Shown here one piece after another: positions 1 to 11,499 of a stretch of 51,622 nt of DNA. A program made the position numbers and the translations under genes. Below the pieces are notes generated by a model that was not told where the DNA came from, did no database searches, and worked only from the letters and a program-made list of their open reading frames with translations. The DNA is from Phoronis australis (Eukaryota > Phoronida > Phoronidae), in contig NMRA01000240.1 in the NCBI GenBank assembly GCA_002633005.1, forward strand, positions 364,021 to 415,642, written 5' to 3'. Position 1 is the stretch's first letter. The number at the start of each line of letters is the position of its first letter.

Positions 1-1740
1 GGGCTGGGCTGGCCTGCCGCTGGGTTCAGCTTTGCTGGATTTCACAGTGAGGCGATGTTTAAGGATAGTGAAGAAAGAATTACTACTGCCACATTTCTTG
101 AGGCTTGATTTATCTCTCATAAATTAATATGACTCAGTAATGTCGTGGATTGGTTAATATGTGATCGGTGTCCTGATGAGATGAACCGTGGTTGGTCATC
201 ATTCAAATTTTTGAGATTCGCTGTCGAGCAAACTAGTATCTGGCTGCTGACATAGACGTCTGATGAATAAACTGTGGTGCCGAGCGGTGCTGTAGTGTGG
301 CGTAGGCATCTGAACGTAGCGCTTACGCACGGTAAGTGTACAGTACGTTCAGTGCTCAAGCTAATACGGTGGGCTTTGGGCGCCTACTTACCTCTTATTT
401 TACTACTACAGCACTGGTTCGGAGAGTTTTGAAGCTCTAGAGTGGTTGAGAAAGTATAACTGCCGTCGATTTCACAATTTTGGGATTGACTTGGCTCCAT
501 TGATTAATATTATGTATGACACCAAAGAATGTTCAAATGTGTCTAACTGCGCACCATAACGTCTAATTGTCCAATTGTGATTGCTATTAAAACTTTCAGG
601 TACTTTTAAAGTTTTACATGGAGGGCTTTAAAAATAGTGTATTAATGATAAAAACATAACGAAAACGAAATGGTATTTTAAAATGTGACGTCGTTTTGAG
701 GCCTTATCTAAAAAACCTTTAGGTCAAATAAAATTTAGCTTGATCACGTTATTGATACCGTTGTTCTACTATCAAAATCTTATTATTTTTTCTGGATCTT
801 GGCCACTTAATACAATTAATGGCGGACTGATAGAAGATCAAAATTCAAATCATTGTAAGCTTTCTTTCCGAAAAAGAAAATATACTTTTAGCTCTTTAAA
901 GAGATTGGTTCACAGCTACTAAGTTGTAGTTGATATGTATACACATGTGTTAACTGTTAATAAAGTTTGCTTATAAACAACATTTCTTTTTTTATACCCG
1001 TGGTCATTTTAATCGTAAAAAATGATCCATGGGTCAGTTTTTCACGAGGTCATTATTTAATGCTACTCCTGACTATTTAGGTGACACGCTTAAATTTTTT
1101 ATTAAAAAAACTGTCGTTGCCATCCTGTTGTCAGTACTGACAAAAGCATAACAGTGTACAGGTATGACATCAGCAAACTCAATTATTGTATCTCAAGTCT
1201 TTGGGCCTGTTCACTTCAATGACATAACGTGGTCCATTAACCAAAAGACTTTAGAAGGTATCTATAGAAACATATTTTTTTCTGAAAATTGAAAGTCTGA
1301 AGACTGATTTTCAACTTAAATACGAATGTGTGATTCGTTGAGGCAAGTGGCCAAATATAGTTTTGCAAAGAGAAAGGTACTTTCACAGCAAAATCCAATA
1401 GTATCAGTATCATTACCAAATTTCAATTGAAATAACCATTTCGAATAAACTCTTACAAATAATGTTACAGCTTTTGAAAACATAAATCGTGAAATCCCTA
1501 TTTCGTATAGACCTCGAACATATTTTTTAACAGTCATTCATGATGAGAGTTTTGGAGGACAGTGCTCAAGGTATGGTGTGCGAAAACTCATATAAATCCG
1601 ATCAGCATTTTCAGATATAATGCAAAGTGATTTAACTTGGGACATTTTTCTGTCCTAAACAACATAAAATACTTAAGCACATCAAAATTCAACATAAAAA
1701 GCTCTTACAGCTGTCAAATTAGTACCAAACAAGCACTGTT
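1..1740. other. Intergenic stretch without a recognisable gene
   Basis: AT-rich sequence. The open frames are at most 80 codons, overlap each other on both strands and show no recognisable domain or splice context. I see no RNA gene, inverted-repeat element or tandem repeat here. Confidence 0.6.
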
Positions 1741-1741
1741 T

Positions 1742-2260
1742 TACGATATGTCAATAAGATCATATCCAGTTACTAATACGTATTGGTTGATACAAGGTTA
1801 CGAAGAGTTGGGACAACCAATCGCAGCATTAATCATCCTCCATTGTGTTTAGTTCGAAAAATCATCATATATTGCTGCTCGTTTTCCTGCTGTAAGAAAG
1901 AATAGCGTTTGAAACGGTTGTGACGTATCTGTATTTTGAACACGCAGTCATTCTTTTTATTTCCCGCTGAACATCAGAGAAACGTGGATAGGCCTATGGC
2001 TATGGCAGACGTTAGAATAAGAATCTCGCGTGTTGCTGGACATGACACGCTGGAGCTGGGTGAGTTCGTACGTCACACGTCCTTGAAGAAAAGTCACTTT
2101 TCTTCTATTTCCTTGTTTTTTGGGATATTGAATTCACGGTGGTAATGTGAAGTGCTATATAGGAAGGTTTAATAAAGCTGACAATGAAATCTCTTGTCAA
2201 AAAGGTGGTAAATGTATTTTAAGCACTTTAATCGGCGTTCTCCAATGGAGCCAAATATTT
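1742..2260 (+). repeat. Dispersed repeat family, copy A
   Basis: This stretch aligns by eye with 41090-41570 (same strand) and with the reverse complement of about 19380-19680. Shared blocks include ATATTGCTGCTCGTTTTCC, GACATGACACRCT, the run TTTCTTCTATTT and GAATTCACGGTGGT. The three copies differ by many substitutions and indels, so the family is old. No terminal repeats, target-site duplication or protein domain were found. A 69-codon frame at 1936-2145 lies inside the copy but is not kept open in the others. Confidence 0.6.
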
Positions 2261-2409
2261 ACGGCTGGTCGTAAATCTAAAGCTTAGATTCTGAATAAAA
2301 ACCTGTCGGATAGTTACGATATTTAAGAGCAATTCCATACAAAAGCAGACGGTGTGCTGAATATAAAGCTTCATATACATATATACATACACATACATAT
2401 ATATTGCAA

Positions 2410-2976
2410 CTTGTCCTTATATTAATAATGTCATACTGGGTTCCATCGTACCTTGTCGTTATATAAATAATGTCATACTGGGTTCCATCGTACCTTGTCG
2501 TTATATAAATAATGTCATACTGGGTTCCATCGTACTTTGTCGTTATATAAATAATGTCATACTGGGTTCCATCGTACTTTGTCGTTATATAAATAATGTC
2601 ATACTGGGTTCCATCGTACTTTGTCGTTATATAAATAATGTCATACTGGGTTCCATCGTACTTTGTCGTTATATAAATAATGTCATACTGGGTTCCATCG
2701 TACCTTGTCGTTATATAAATAATGTCATACTGGGTTCCATCGTACGTTGTCGTTATATAAATAATGTCATACTGGGTTCCATCGTACCTTGTCGTTATAT
2801 AAATACTGTCATACTGGTTTCCATCTTACCTTGTCGTTATATAAATAATGTCATTCTGGGTTCCATCGTACCTTGCCGTTATATAAATAATGTCATACTG
2901 GGTTCCATTGTACCTTGTCGTTATATAAATAATGTCATACTGGGTTCCATCGTAAGTTGTCGTTATATAAATAATG
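2410..2976 (+). repeat. 42-bp tandem repeat, 13 copies plus a partial
   Basis: The motif TCATACTGGGTTCCATCGTA recurs at exact 42-base steps starting near 2431, 2473, 2515 and so on to 2935. Most copies are identical or differ at one or two bases. Copies 1, 10 and 11 are the most diverged. Each of copies 2-13 contains TTATATAAATA, a TATA-box-like string. One plus-strand frame is free of stops across the whole array and beyond, because 42 is divisible by three, but it has no ATG until about 3040. This is a minisatellite, not a CRISPR array, since there are no unique spacers. Confidence 0.95.
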
Positions 2977-3379
2977 TCCATAAATTTAGCACGTGTATTT
3001 TATTAAATTTTATAACGTTTCATAGTACATTAGTTTCTATGACAATTCCTTCTGTAATTGCGTTCTTATGTATGCAACCTTATATTCGTGTTTGATGTCA
3101 ATGTTCTTGTTTCATGTATCTTACACGATAGCGTTTATGATTTTTAAATTTATTTGTCTTTGATGACTGATGTATAGTCGAAGTACCGCTACTGTTTTAT
3201 TATGATATGTTTTGTTCAGAGTTTTATTATATATTTACTCATATATATGTGTTCGTGATACCACTTACAATGGGCGATCTATTATATCAACTACCATCTG
3301 ATGAAAAACACTTGTGTAGACACTACCAAAGTTTGTTGTACAAACTAATTAAAGCAAAGAACAGCTTACTTTTCAATGT

Positions 3380-3382
<3 letters not shown>

Positions 3383-3416
<34 letters not shown>
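3383..3416. repeat. (TA)n microsatellite
   Basis: An uninterrupted AT/TA dinucleotide run of about 34 bases. Confidence 0.95.
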
Positions 3417-3418
<2 letters not shown>

Positions 3419-3879
3419 ATATGCATATCTAGCAAACAAAAATATCATTCATATTTTCACATCAGTGACAAAGGAGACCCTGTGAAGCTGTCCGAAAGAT
3501 GCTTGCATTTTCTTCACGCATTTTCAGTCTTGCGGGTGCAAAAATGAAAATCTATTACAGAGCTCAAAAAAGTCAAGTGTAAAGTACTGGTGCGTCAATA
3601 ATACAACATTCTTCATAATCTTACACTTCAGAGAAGGTTTTGTTCTAATGGGAGACCAAAACCCCTGCTTAGTCAGTTTGCGAACACCATAATAAACTAG
3701 GTTTTCCACGCACTGCTTGCAGTGCATGTAGGCCCATTTTCGGACCCCCTGGTAAAAATACTGGATCTGCGCTTGAAAAGGTCCGTTCCCACTATTACCA
3801 AAGATCTTCGACAGCACAAGTGAAAACAGAAAATAGTGGATACGAGCAGAGAAGTCGCGTTATTGGGCATACAAAAGGA

Positions 3880-4045
3880 TTCGACAGTATTGAATTCACA
3901 AAACAGGTTAGAATTTAGAATATAAAAACAGCATTGAATTCACGATATGGAATCGACGAGTGTGGATTGAATTAAAGGCGTTGAATGCGCAAGATAGAAT
4001 TGAATTGTCGAGCAGTTGGAATTGAGTTCATGAAATGGAATTGAT
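3880..4045 (+). repeat. Degenerate tandem repeat around GAATTGAATTC
   Basis: At least six variants of ATTGAATT(C/A) occur at irregular spacing (for example near 3890, 3933, 3967, 4004, 4019 and 4041). This looks like a decayed minisatellite. Flanking sequence from 3420 to 4760 otherwise shows no gene or element I can recognise. Confidence 0.45.
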
Positions 4046-4765
4046 CATGCAATTTGATGGTTTTTGCATAAACGGCCGCCCATACCAATGTGATGTTGAA
4101 TGTCGAACTTTTTAATATAGCAACTTTGGAATTACCGACAACATCAGTGACACCCTTGATATCAATAGTAAATAGGAGGGGATCGTGTGCGGATACTCAA
4201 GTTATCCCATGGTTGACAGTGGAGATTTCATTATAGTGGCCAGTTACATATTACATTGAGATCCGTCTGAGATGTAGGACCTGAACCGCTGCGCACTTCA
4301 CACATTTTTCAGGAGATAACAGTGATGGAACGTGTCAAAGGCAATTTGAGTTTGAAGAGCACTGCATCAAAGTGTCCCCTTGCCCATACCCAGACAAGTC
4401 ATCCGGATAACATCAATCAGAGCTGTGGCTGTGTAGCACCCAGGTCTAAAACCAGGCTGATAAGAGATGGTATTGTAACGGGGGCGGTATCTACGACCAA
4501 GGCGCCCCGATTTTACCGGAGCCCGGTGCGGACTGAGGGTGATATTGAACACTAAAAGTTGGTGAATAATACATAGGTTTATTGTAAAAATATATAACTA
4601 CAATATTTCACACTTAAAGCAATCCAGTTGTTCCACGATTTAGTATCGCAGCGTTGTGATTTATACAGTTCTGATACACGGGCAAGCCAGTCGCTGATTA
4701 TTAGTTGTGTGTGCAAGAACAGGGCAATTTGGTTATTCAGATCCGAAAGGTGAGATGCAATCAAG

Positions 4766-4830
4766 CTCGGGAGGAGCCCGAGAATTGCTGGGGCTAAACT
4801 ATTGGCAACCAAGTTCGGGAGGAGCCCGAA
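4766..4830. other. Two matched hairpins with a covarying base pair
   Basis: CTCGGG-AGGAG-CCCGAG at 4766-4782 and TTCGGG-AGGAG-CCCGAA at 4814-4830 are perfect 6-bp stems with the same 5-base loop, 48 bases apart. The outer pair is C-G in the first and T-A in the second, so both bases changed together. They may be a duplicated structured element or part of a short repeat. Function unknown. Confidence 0.6.
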
Positions 4831-5060
4831 AGCTGCACAAACAGTTGCAATTTGGTGTGAGTGAAGGTGTACATGTTTGCTTCTTGAACTCTGCGACTGG
4901 ACTCCTCGTGTCTGACAGAGACAAAGCTTAAGTACACAATTTCAACCAATCAGACACGATCTGAAGGGCAAGGCCCCTAGCTCCTAGGCTCTAACCATAT
5001 TTGGCCATGTCCAAAGGACTCAAAATCATAGGAAAATTCCATACGTAGTACATAGCTTGA

Positions 5061-5074
5061 CCACTAGATGGCGC
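5061..5074 (+). promoter_or_regulatory. CTCF-like core motif
   Basis: CCACTAGATGGCGC matches the general CTCF core consensus CCASYAGRKGGCRS at all 14 positions. CTCF is a bilaterian insulator and loop-anchor protein. A motif match alone does not show binding. The flanks are not obviously the repeat family that carries the other motifs at 37-40 kb. Confidence 0.4.
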
Positions 5075-5093
5075 ATATATCTTACTTACATAA

Positions 5094-5345
5094 TCATGTC
5101 CAGGGCACTCCTGTTACAGTATTATTGTGTGACAGATGCTGATAAACCTGTGAGTGTATAATTCTCTCAAAAACATTCATGACAACTGATAGTACCGAAT
5201 TAGGCCTATAGTTACCCCGTTCATCTAGTTTGTTCTCTTCAAAGATTGGACAAAACTTTTGGGTAGAATCAACATAATGACGTTCTGTGTACGCGTAGTT
5301 TAACGTGCTGGCGAAGAATAACCAGATCGACTTGACCGTACACAC
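5094..5345 (-). pseudogene. LINE (non-LTR retrotransposon) reverse transcriptase fragment
   Basis: The minus-strand frame contains GNYRPNSVLSVVMNVFERII followed by HSQVYQHL. This corresponds to the N-terminal block of LINE reverse transcriptases, usually NYRPISVL..ILEKIIH.QL..HL. Only about 50 residues of the domain are visible, and no catalytic (F/Y)xDD block or endonuclease is near, so it is a dead scrap. The ISVL position reads NSVL. The block suits a CR1/Jockey-like clade, but the fragment is too short to assign firmly. Confidence 0.75.
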
Positions 5346-5592
5346 TTCATTCGTTTCCTCTCAATCCGCAGGTGTAGTTGCTCCTAGAACTCATTTGATG
5401 GAGCATCTCGTTCGACGTCAGTCTCTATTTTTAAAGTGTTCAAAGTGTGTAGGCGGCCATTAGTTTTAAAATCGTTGCCTAATCGAACTTTAATGAAGAG
5501 GTGTATATTTGGCCCTATAGACTTTAAGGTTCTGTGAAAACTACGCTTGACGATAAGCTTTGGTACCAGTAAATGAATGTTGCGAGGTTGTT

Positions 5593-7499
5593 TGGAGACA
5601 GAAACTTTCAGAAAGATGCCTTTTTATCTCTCGTACCCCCAATCTACATGTACCTGTGAGTGAATTGCAATTGTAACGGCATTAAAACTAAAATAATTCG
5701 AGAATGGATTTCTTTGTTGTATAAAGTGCTAACTAAATTAACTAAGAGTGCTGATCCTGAGGTAGTAGCGTAGGCGACCATGACAGATTTTAAGACACCG
5801 CCAGCATTTAAAATGTGCTCTAAAATAGAGCGTACATAGTTGTTATCAGGATCGTTTACATGGACACATTAATCGCCCTTTTTATCGCTATTTAATCGTC
5901 ATTTCGACATACCAAGTAAAATCCAAATTTCGTAACCTGCTAAAATAATGGATTTTACTCGGCAAGTGCCGAGCAAAATCTAAGAACTGCAATAAATCAG
6001 TCATCTGCTACACTGCACATGGTTCACCCAAAGAATGCGTGATCATGAAATCACTTCGCACTGTTAACTGCCTTATAAAGCGCAAAACAAAAGTGTTTTT
6101 TTATTTTATTCCGGCCAGAGGAGAATGCAATTTTTTGAGCGGTCTTTGTGGGATACCGAAATCCAAGGCATTCTCTAGGGGACAAAGAAAGATGGCGTAG
6201 CTTACACTCGCATGCAAAAGGATGTGGGAGTAATTTTGCACGTACATACGGCGTAATCGTTCGTATGGCGTGGCCGGGTCGGGAGTTCTTGCCCAGTACT
6301 GTTCCTGCTCAGGGTTTTTCATTGTAGCGAAGAAATGGCGTGAAAAATGTTTATGTGTAAATGCTGCTGTTGTGTGTGACATTCATGAAAAGTTTGGAAA
6401 GGTATAATTGTTACCTTTTGACTCTCTAGTCGAAATCAGTTTTGAAACTAGTTTTGTTTTCACACTTCTCAGTTACATGGTGTCAGATGTTTGACTGTGG
6501 GTTTCTTTAAAAGGTAGCTATGCTTTGAGATTGTGCGTAGATGGAGAGTGAATAATCAAATCCAGTAATTAATTTATTACATGATAACCCCTAATTAGAC
6601 AAAGGAAACCTATTGTTAAATCAACTACAAAGAGTAACTACGCTAGAGCCCTCTTTAAAGATTACTTTAATCAAACAACCAAAACGATCAAATGTCTTAT
6701 CTGCTATCCAAGGTAGGACTTTCCACTTGTTGGATGTCTGTCCTGTTGGTGAATCTTCAAACTACACACACTGAATAGCGACAGTGCACTTGCTGGTCAC
6801 CGTCTTTGGTGATGCAACACTTGAAGGCAATTTCTTCTACCCGCGATTCTTCTTGCTGGTCACAGCAAGGAGTGTACGAGTATAAGAGAGTTCACTCCGC
6901 CATTATACCATTCGCCGCAATGGTTACTGGTTGAAACACTAGCGCTCCAAGCGGCGAATAATCAACACTTAGTTTGGCGCGCAGTCCGAACAATGTAAAC
7001 GCTCATAAATTCATACTTTAATGACATTCAACGTGCAATAAAATTACAGTGTGATTGAAAATGGTTAGAATACATAAACTAACATCCACTTACAATAGAA
7101 TGAGAAAGAAAATGTGTATTTTAATCAAAATTAAAGTGTATTTGTTTTTATTCTCTTGAAGCTCCCTTCAAGATGCATCATGGTTTTGTTTCATGTTTGA
7201 GTTCTTAACACGGCAATTATCGTTCTTTATAACAGTTCATACCTCCATGGACTGCATAATTTGAATGATTGCCCCTCGGGGTTCATAGGGGAATTCCCCC
7301 CAGGTGCCAGCTAAGGGGGTACCAGGCAAAAACCGGCAGGTGGGCACCAAATGGGTGTTGACCCCCTCCCAGGGGGGTTACATGGGAGGAGTGCTAAACA
7401 GGTAAAAACCAATGGGTATGTATGTTGAGCCCCTCCCATCGTCACACATTTTGGTTGCTCCCCTGACCATTGACAAACATGTTGCTCCCAGCTCACTGC
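5593..7499. repeat. 1.9-kb duplicated block, copy 1
   Basis: From GGAGACAGAAACTTTCAGAA near 5593 to GCTCACTGC at 7499, this block is repeated at 7501-9406 in the same orientation and full length. By eye the copies differ by a few percent (single-base changes and small indels). Copy 1 runs directly into the single N at 7500. The block contains no recognisable coding domain. A minus-strand frame (6101-6382, 93 codons) is partly kept in copy 2 but is shifted at its start. Most likely this is an allelic duplicate left by assembly, not a real tandem duplication. Confidence 0.9.
5951..5980. other. 14-bp near-perfect inverted repeat
   Basis: GATTTTACTCGGCA and TGCCGAGCAAAATC are separated by two bases and pair with one mismatch. 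The same structure recurs at 7859-7888 in copy 2 of the duplicated block. It could be a cruciform or a dyad binding site. No function can be assigned. Confidence 0.6.
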
Positions 7500-7500
7500 N
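7500..7500. other. Single-N assembly join
   Basis: A lone N lies exactly at the junction between the two copies of the 1.9-kb block. Copy 1 ends on its left and copy 2 starts on its right, as expected when two overlapping contigs or haplotigs were placed end to end. Confidence 0.85.
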
Positions 7501-9406
7501 TGGAGACAGAAACTTTCAGAAAGATGCCTTTTTATCTCTCGTACCCCCAATCTACATGTACCTGTGAGTGAATTGCCATTGTAACGGCATTAAAACTAAA
7601 ATAATTCGAGAATGGATTTCTTTGTTGTATAAAGTGCTAACTAAATTAACTAAGAGTGCTGATCCTGAGGTAGTAGCGTAGGCGACCTTGACAGACTTTA
7701 AGACACCGCCAGCATTTAAAATGTGCTCTAAAATAGAGCGTACATAGTTGTTATCAGGATCGTTTACATGGACACATTAATCGTCCTTTTTATCGCTATT
7801 TAATCGTCATTTCGACATACCAAGTAAAATCCAAATTTCGTAACCTGCTAAAATAATGGATTTTACTCGGCAAGTGCCGAGCAAAATCTAAGAACTGCAA
7901 TAAATCTGTCATCTGCAGACACTGCACATGGTTCACCCAAAGAATGCGTGATCATGAAATCGCTTCGCACTGTTAACTGCCTTATAAAGTGCAAAACAAA
8001 AGTGTTTTTTTATTTTATTCCGGCCAGAGGGAGAATGCAATTTTTTGAGCGGTCTTTGTGGCATACCGAAATCCAAGGCATTCTCTAGGGGACAAAGAAA
8101 GATGGCGTAACTTACACTCGCATGCAAAAGGATGTGGGAGTAATTTTGCACGTACATACGGCGTAATCGTTCGCATGGCGTGGCCGGGTCGGGAGTTCTT
8201 GCCCAGTACTGTTCCTGCCCTGCGTTTTTCATTGTAGCGAAGAAATGGCGTGAAAAATGTTTCTGTGTAAATGCTGCTGTGTGTGACATTCATGAAAAGT
8301 TTGGAAAGGTATAATTGTTACCTTTTGACTCTCTAGTCGAAATCGGTTTTGAAACTAGTTTTGTTTTCACACTTCTCAGTTCCATGGTGTCAGATGTTTG
8401 ACTGTGGGTTTATTTAAAAGGTAGCTATGCTTTGAGATTGTGCGTAGATGGAGAGTGAATAATCAAATCCAGTAATTAATTTATTATATGATAACCCCTA
8501 ATTAGACAAAGGAAACCTATTGTTAAATCAACAACAAAGAGTAACTACGCTAGAGCCCTCTTTAAAGGTTACTTTAATCAAACAACCAAAACGATCAAAT
8601 GTCTTATCTGCTATCCAAGGTAGGACTTTCCACTTGTTGGATGTCTGTCCTGTTGGTGAATCTTCAAACTACACACACTGAATAGCGACAGTGTACTTGC
8701 TGGTCACCGTCTTTGGTGATGCAACACTTGAAGGCAATTTCTTCTACCCGCGATTCTTCTTGCTGGTCACAGCAAGGAGTGTACGAGTATAGGAGAGTTC
8801 ACTCCGCCATTATACCATCGCCGCAATGGTTACTGGTCGAAACACTAGCGCTCCAAGCGGCGAATAATCAACACTTAGTTTGGCGCGCAGTCCGAACAAT
8901 GTAAACGCTCATAAATTCATACTTTAATGACATTCAACGTGCAATAAAATTACACTGTGATTGAAAATGGTTAGAATACATAAACTAACATCCACTTACA
9001 ATAGAATGAGAAAGAAAATGTGTATTTTAATCAATATTAAAGTGTATTTGTTTTTATTCTCTTGAAGCTCCCTTCAAAATGCATCATGGTTTTGTTTCAT
9101 GTTTGAGTTCTTAACACGGCAATTATCGTTCCTTATAACAGTTCATACCTCCATGGACTGCATAATTTGAATGATTGCCCCTGGGGGTTCATAGGGGAAT
9201 TCCCCCCAGGTGCCAGCTAAGGGGGTACCAGGCAAAAACCGGCAGGTGGGCACCAAATGGGTGTTGACTCCCTCCCAGGGGGGTTACATGGGAGGAGTGC
9301 TAAACAGGTAAAAACCAATGGGTATGTATGTTGAGCCCCTCCCATCGTCACAAATTTTTGGTTGCTCCCCTGACCATTGAAAAACATGTTGCTCCCAGCT
9401 CACTGC
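7501..9406. repeat. 1.9-kb duplicated block, copy 2
   Basis: Second copy of 5593-7499, continuing past 9406 into single-copy sequence. Differences from copy 1 include GACCTTGACAGAC for GACCATGACAGAT and small indels at homopolymers. It again has no recognisable gene. Near its end it holds a G/C-run-rich piece (9180-9330) with short direct and inverted repeats such as AAGGGGGTACC and CCCAGGGGGG. Confidence 0.9.
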
Positions 9407-10230
9407 TGGTTTCATCTCCACCCAACAATTTCGCATGTGTTCCCTATTCAATGTATGAGGCTACTGGCAATGCAGACAATTGTTTTGTGCGGTGGGTGTT
9501 ACACAAGTGAGAAGAAGAAAGCAAGGCATCACTACCACAAAATCGTAATACAATTTTAGAGCATTCCATTATTTCTTAGACATGCCAGTATAGGGTTCAA
9601 TCCCACTCTCCCACTCACCAACAGTTACAAGTCACTTGCTAATCTGTAGAATAGCTCACAACTTACAAAATGAAGTAACATTGAGTATATCATCACTCAT
9701 AACTAGTCAAAGTTCAAAACATCATGACAAAAAATTAAGAGGTACTAAACAGCAATCAAAATATTCATTACCCACATAACTTCATACGAAATTGAATTAA
9801 AAAGACTTGGATGATAAAACCAAAATTTTATTTTATTTGCCCACTGTTCCTATTAGTAAATATTTCAGGTAAGTTAAAGCCAGACCACAAGATCATATCT
9901 GATACCTAGCCTTAAATTAATCACAATCTCCAAAAACGTACGAAACAGGCAACACATACACCAACCAAGACAACAAGAAAATCTGACCAACCTTGCCACT
10001 TTCTATTAATTCACTAGCAAACAACAGCACTTTTCGCCAAAGAAATGCGTTCTAAATAAAGCTGAAAACTAATTTACTCACAGAGGTGTTTGTCATCGAG
10101 AATAATACGGATAGCTTGGGTTTAACAAAATTTCAGCCCACCACTCAGACTCTGAATGATCCATCAGTTTCACTTTGGCTCTCTCCAAATAACAGGCTAA
10201 CCATTCATAAAATGTTTCAATCTGATCAAC
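9407..10230. other. No recognisable gene
   Basis: AT-rich sequence with short overlapping frames only. GGGTTCAATCCC near 9593 resembles a tRNA B-box, but no tRNA cloverleaf or A-box could be placed around it. Confidence 0.55.
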
Positions 10231-10231
10231 C

Positions 10232-10537
10232 TTAGTAAAATACGAAAACCAGATTTTGCGGACTAATTGTCCTTTCTACACGCTTTGTGAGACGATAATC
10301 AGAAATGCAAAGAAGCCTATTCCAGAGCGGTAATATAATTTCCGGAGAACTTTTTGACCCTGACATCTTCATTTTTGGTGGATTCGGGACATCAAATATT
10401 GTTCGGGCACTGCAGTCAATACCAGCTTGTTCTTCATTCATGAACATGGACTCCTTGAAGTGATGAGAGCATAACTTGCGGTTCTTGGACAAATAGGTTG
10501 CATCTCTATTCATAAGGTCAGCTCCCAGCGCTTGCAC
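10232..10537 (-). CDS. THAP-type zinc finger, C-terminal half (exon, partial)
   Basis: Read on the minus strand, the exon follows a good acceptor (TTTCTGTTCAG, ending at 10538). It contains LSKNRKLCSHHFKESMF and then ARTIFDVPNPP. THAP domains are C2CH DNA-binding fingers. Their second half reads ...LC..HF....F followed by AVPTIF. Here the Cys and His (LCSHHF) are present and AVPTIF is degraded to SARTIF. The first CxxC pair should lie in an upstream exon at higher coordinates, but I could not find it before about 10750. The frame runs to a stop at 10232 with a tail of no known domain and no clear donor. It may be a THAP gene remnant or the DNA-binding end of a P- or Kolobok-type transposase. 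The family call is firm; gene status is uncertain. Confidence 0.65.
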   Translation of the reverse strand: MQALGADLMNRDATYLSKNRKLCSHHFKESMFMNEEQAGIDCSARTIFDVPNPPKMKMSGSKSSPEIILPLWNRLLCISDYRLTKRVERTISPQNLVFVFY

Positions 10538-10914
10538 CTGAACAGAAATCAATGACTGAGAGACTCAGGAACAAACCTCATACTCACTAGGTTCACTGAA
10601 GACTGGTAGCCTACACTGAAGTACACTGCACTACAGAATTCCTGTCGTACTGTGATTGTAATAGAGACAAAAGCGTTTTGGTGTCAACTGAAAAAACTCG
10701 GACTCAACTGTTGATCCACGGATATTTTAACAGGGCCGCGCCCTCGCATCATTGACACATAGAATTAAGTTTTCAATGACGCACTGCTTAACTTAATTGG
10801 TCCAACTGGCACATTAAAATCATATTCGGATTTTTCACCTTTTCACCGAGACCCACAGATTCGCTAACTTGACTCATGACAGACTTAGTGGCCCTGTGGC
10901 TGTGATTGTGCCAT

Positions 10915-10915
10915 G
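10915..10915. other. Single N
   Basis: Isolated N in CCATGNTTTTAC. Unlike 7500, 30987 and 43954, I saw no obvious duplicated sequence on the two sides. Confidence 0.6.
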
Positions 10916-11361
10916 NTTTTACTTATTTAGTGATTGGCTAATAAAAACCACATGATCATATCCACTCGTATTATTGGCTGTTACAATTTGTTCTCAGAAT
11001 ATTCTAGAATCTCTAGAGTACTTTAACCCCAGAACCCAAAGTTGTAAACACCATCTAAAAATACATTTTGACGTTAAAATACCCCCATGATTTAAAAATA
11101 CATATGCACAAATTTTGGGCAACTTAAAATGGATCTATTCTTACTAATTACTTAATCAATATTTATTCTGACACATGGGATGCGCACGTGAATTGGTTTG
11201 TTTATTCTGCTTATTTTAATCATTTTTAAACACTTGAAATGGTGCCAGAAACCGTGGACTCTTGAAGTAGACATGGATTTAATGAACGTTTACTTTTACG
11301 TGTAGCCGCCATTAAGCGAGCTATAAAAATGTGTGATTACACGCGGTTACTGTATTTTCAG

Positions 11362-11499
11362 GGAGCGTTGACGTTGAGTGCGAAAAAGGTGGAACGATGT
11401 GCCATGACTCTCTAGGGGTTTGTGAAAAGCACAAATACGAATCTGCCAGGTGTGTCTGTCCGGAGGGTTACTACTTGCTGGATAACGCAGTGTGTAAAG
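11362..11499 (+). CDS. EGF-like domain exon of a type I membrane protein
   Basis: The exon lies between the acceptor TGTATTTTCAG (ending 11361) and the donor GTATGAGTG (from 11500). It is 138 nt and symmetrical in phase 1, as is usual for shuffled EGF exons. The frame gives six cysteines in EGF spacing: DVEC, then C at +7, +7 and +10, CVC, and C at the end (VECEKGGTMC ... SARCVCPEGYYLLDNAVC). The three disulphides of this extracellular fold would pair 1-3, 2-4 and 5-6. There is no calcium-binding D-x-D/N-E/Q signature at the start. Splicing to 11774 keeps the frame: the last G joins TG to form GTG. Upstream exons, including any signal peptide, were not found in the window. It is probably an EGF-repeat receptor or adhesion protein. 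Confidence 0.8.

Noticed and set aside
2410-2976. CRISPR-like regular repeats
   Set aside because: Units are contiguous 42-bp tandem copies with no unique spacers, in animal-type DNA.
6101-8293. Minus-strand frames of 92-118 codons shared by both copies of the 1.9-kb block
   Set aside because: Shared only because the block is duplicated. Start regions are frameshifted between copies and no domain is recognisable, so the sharing is not evidence of coding.
9590-9605. tRNA-like B-box GGGTTCAATCCC
   Set aside because: No A-box at a suitable distance and no cloverleaf. A short match of this kind is expected by chance.
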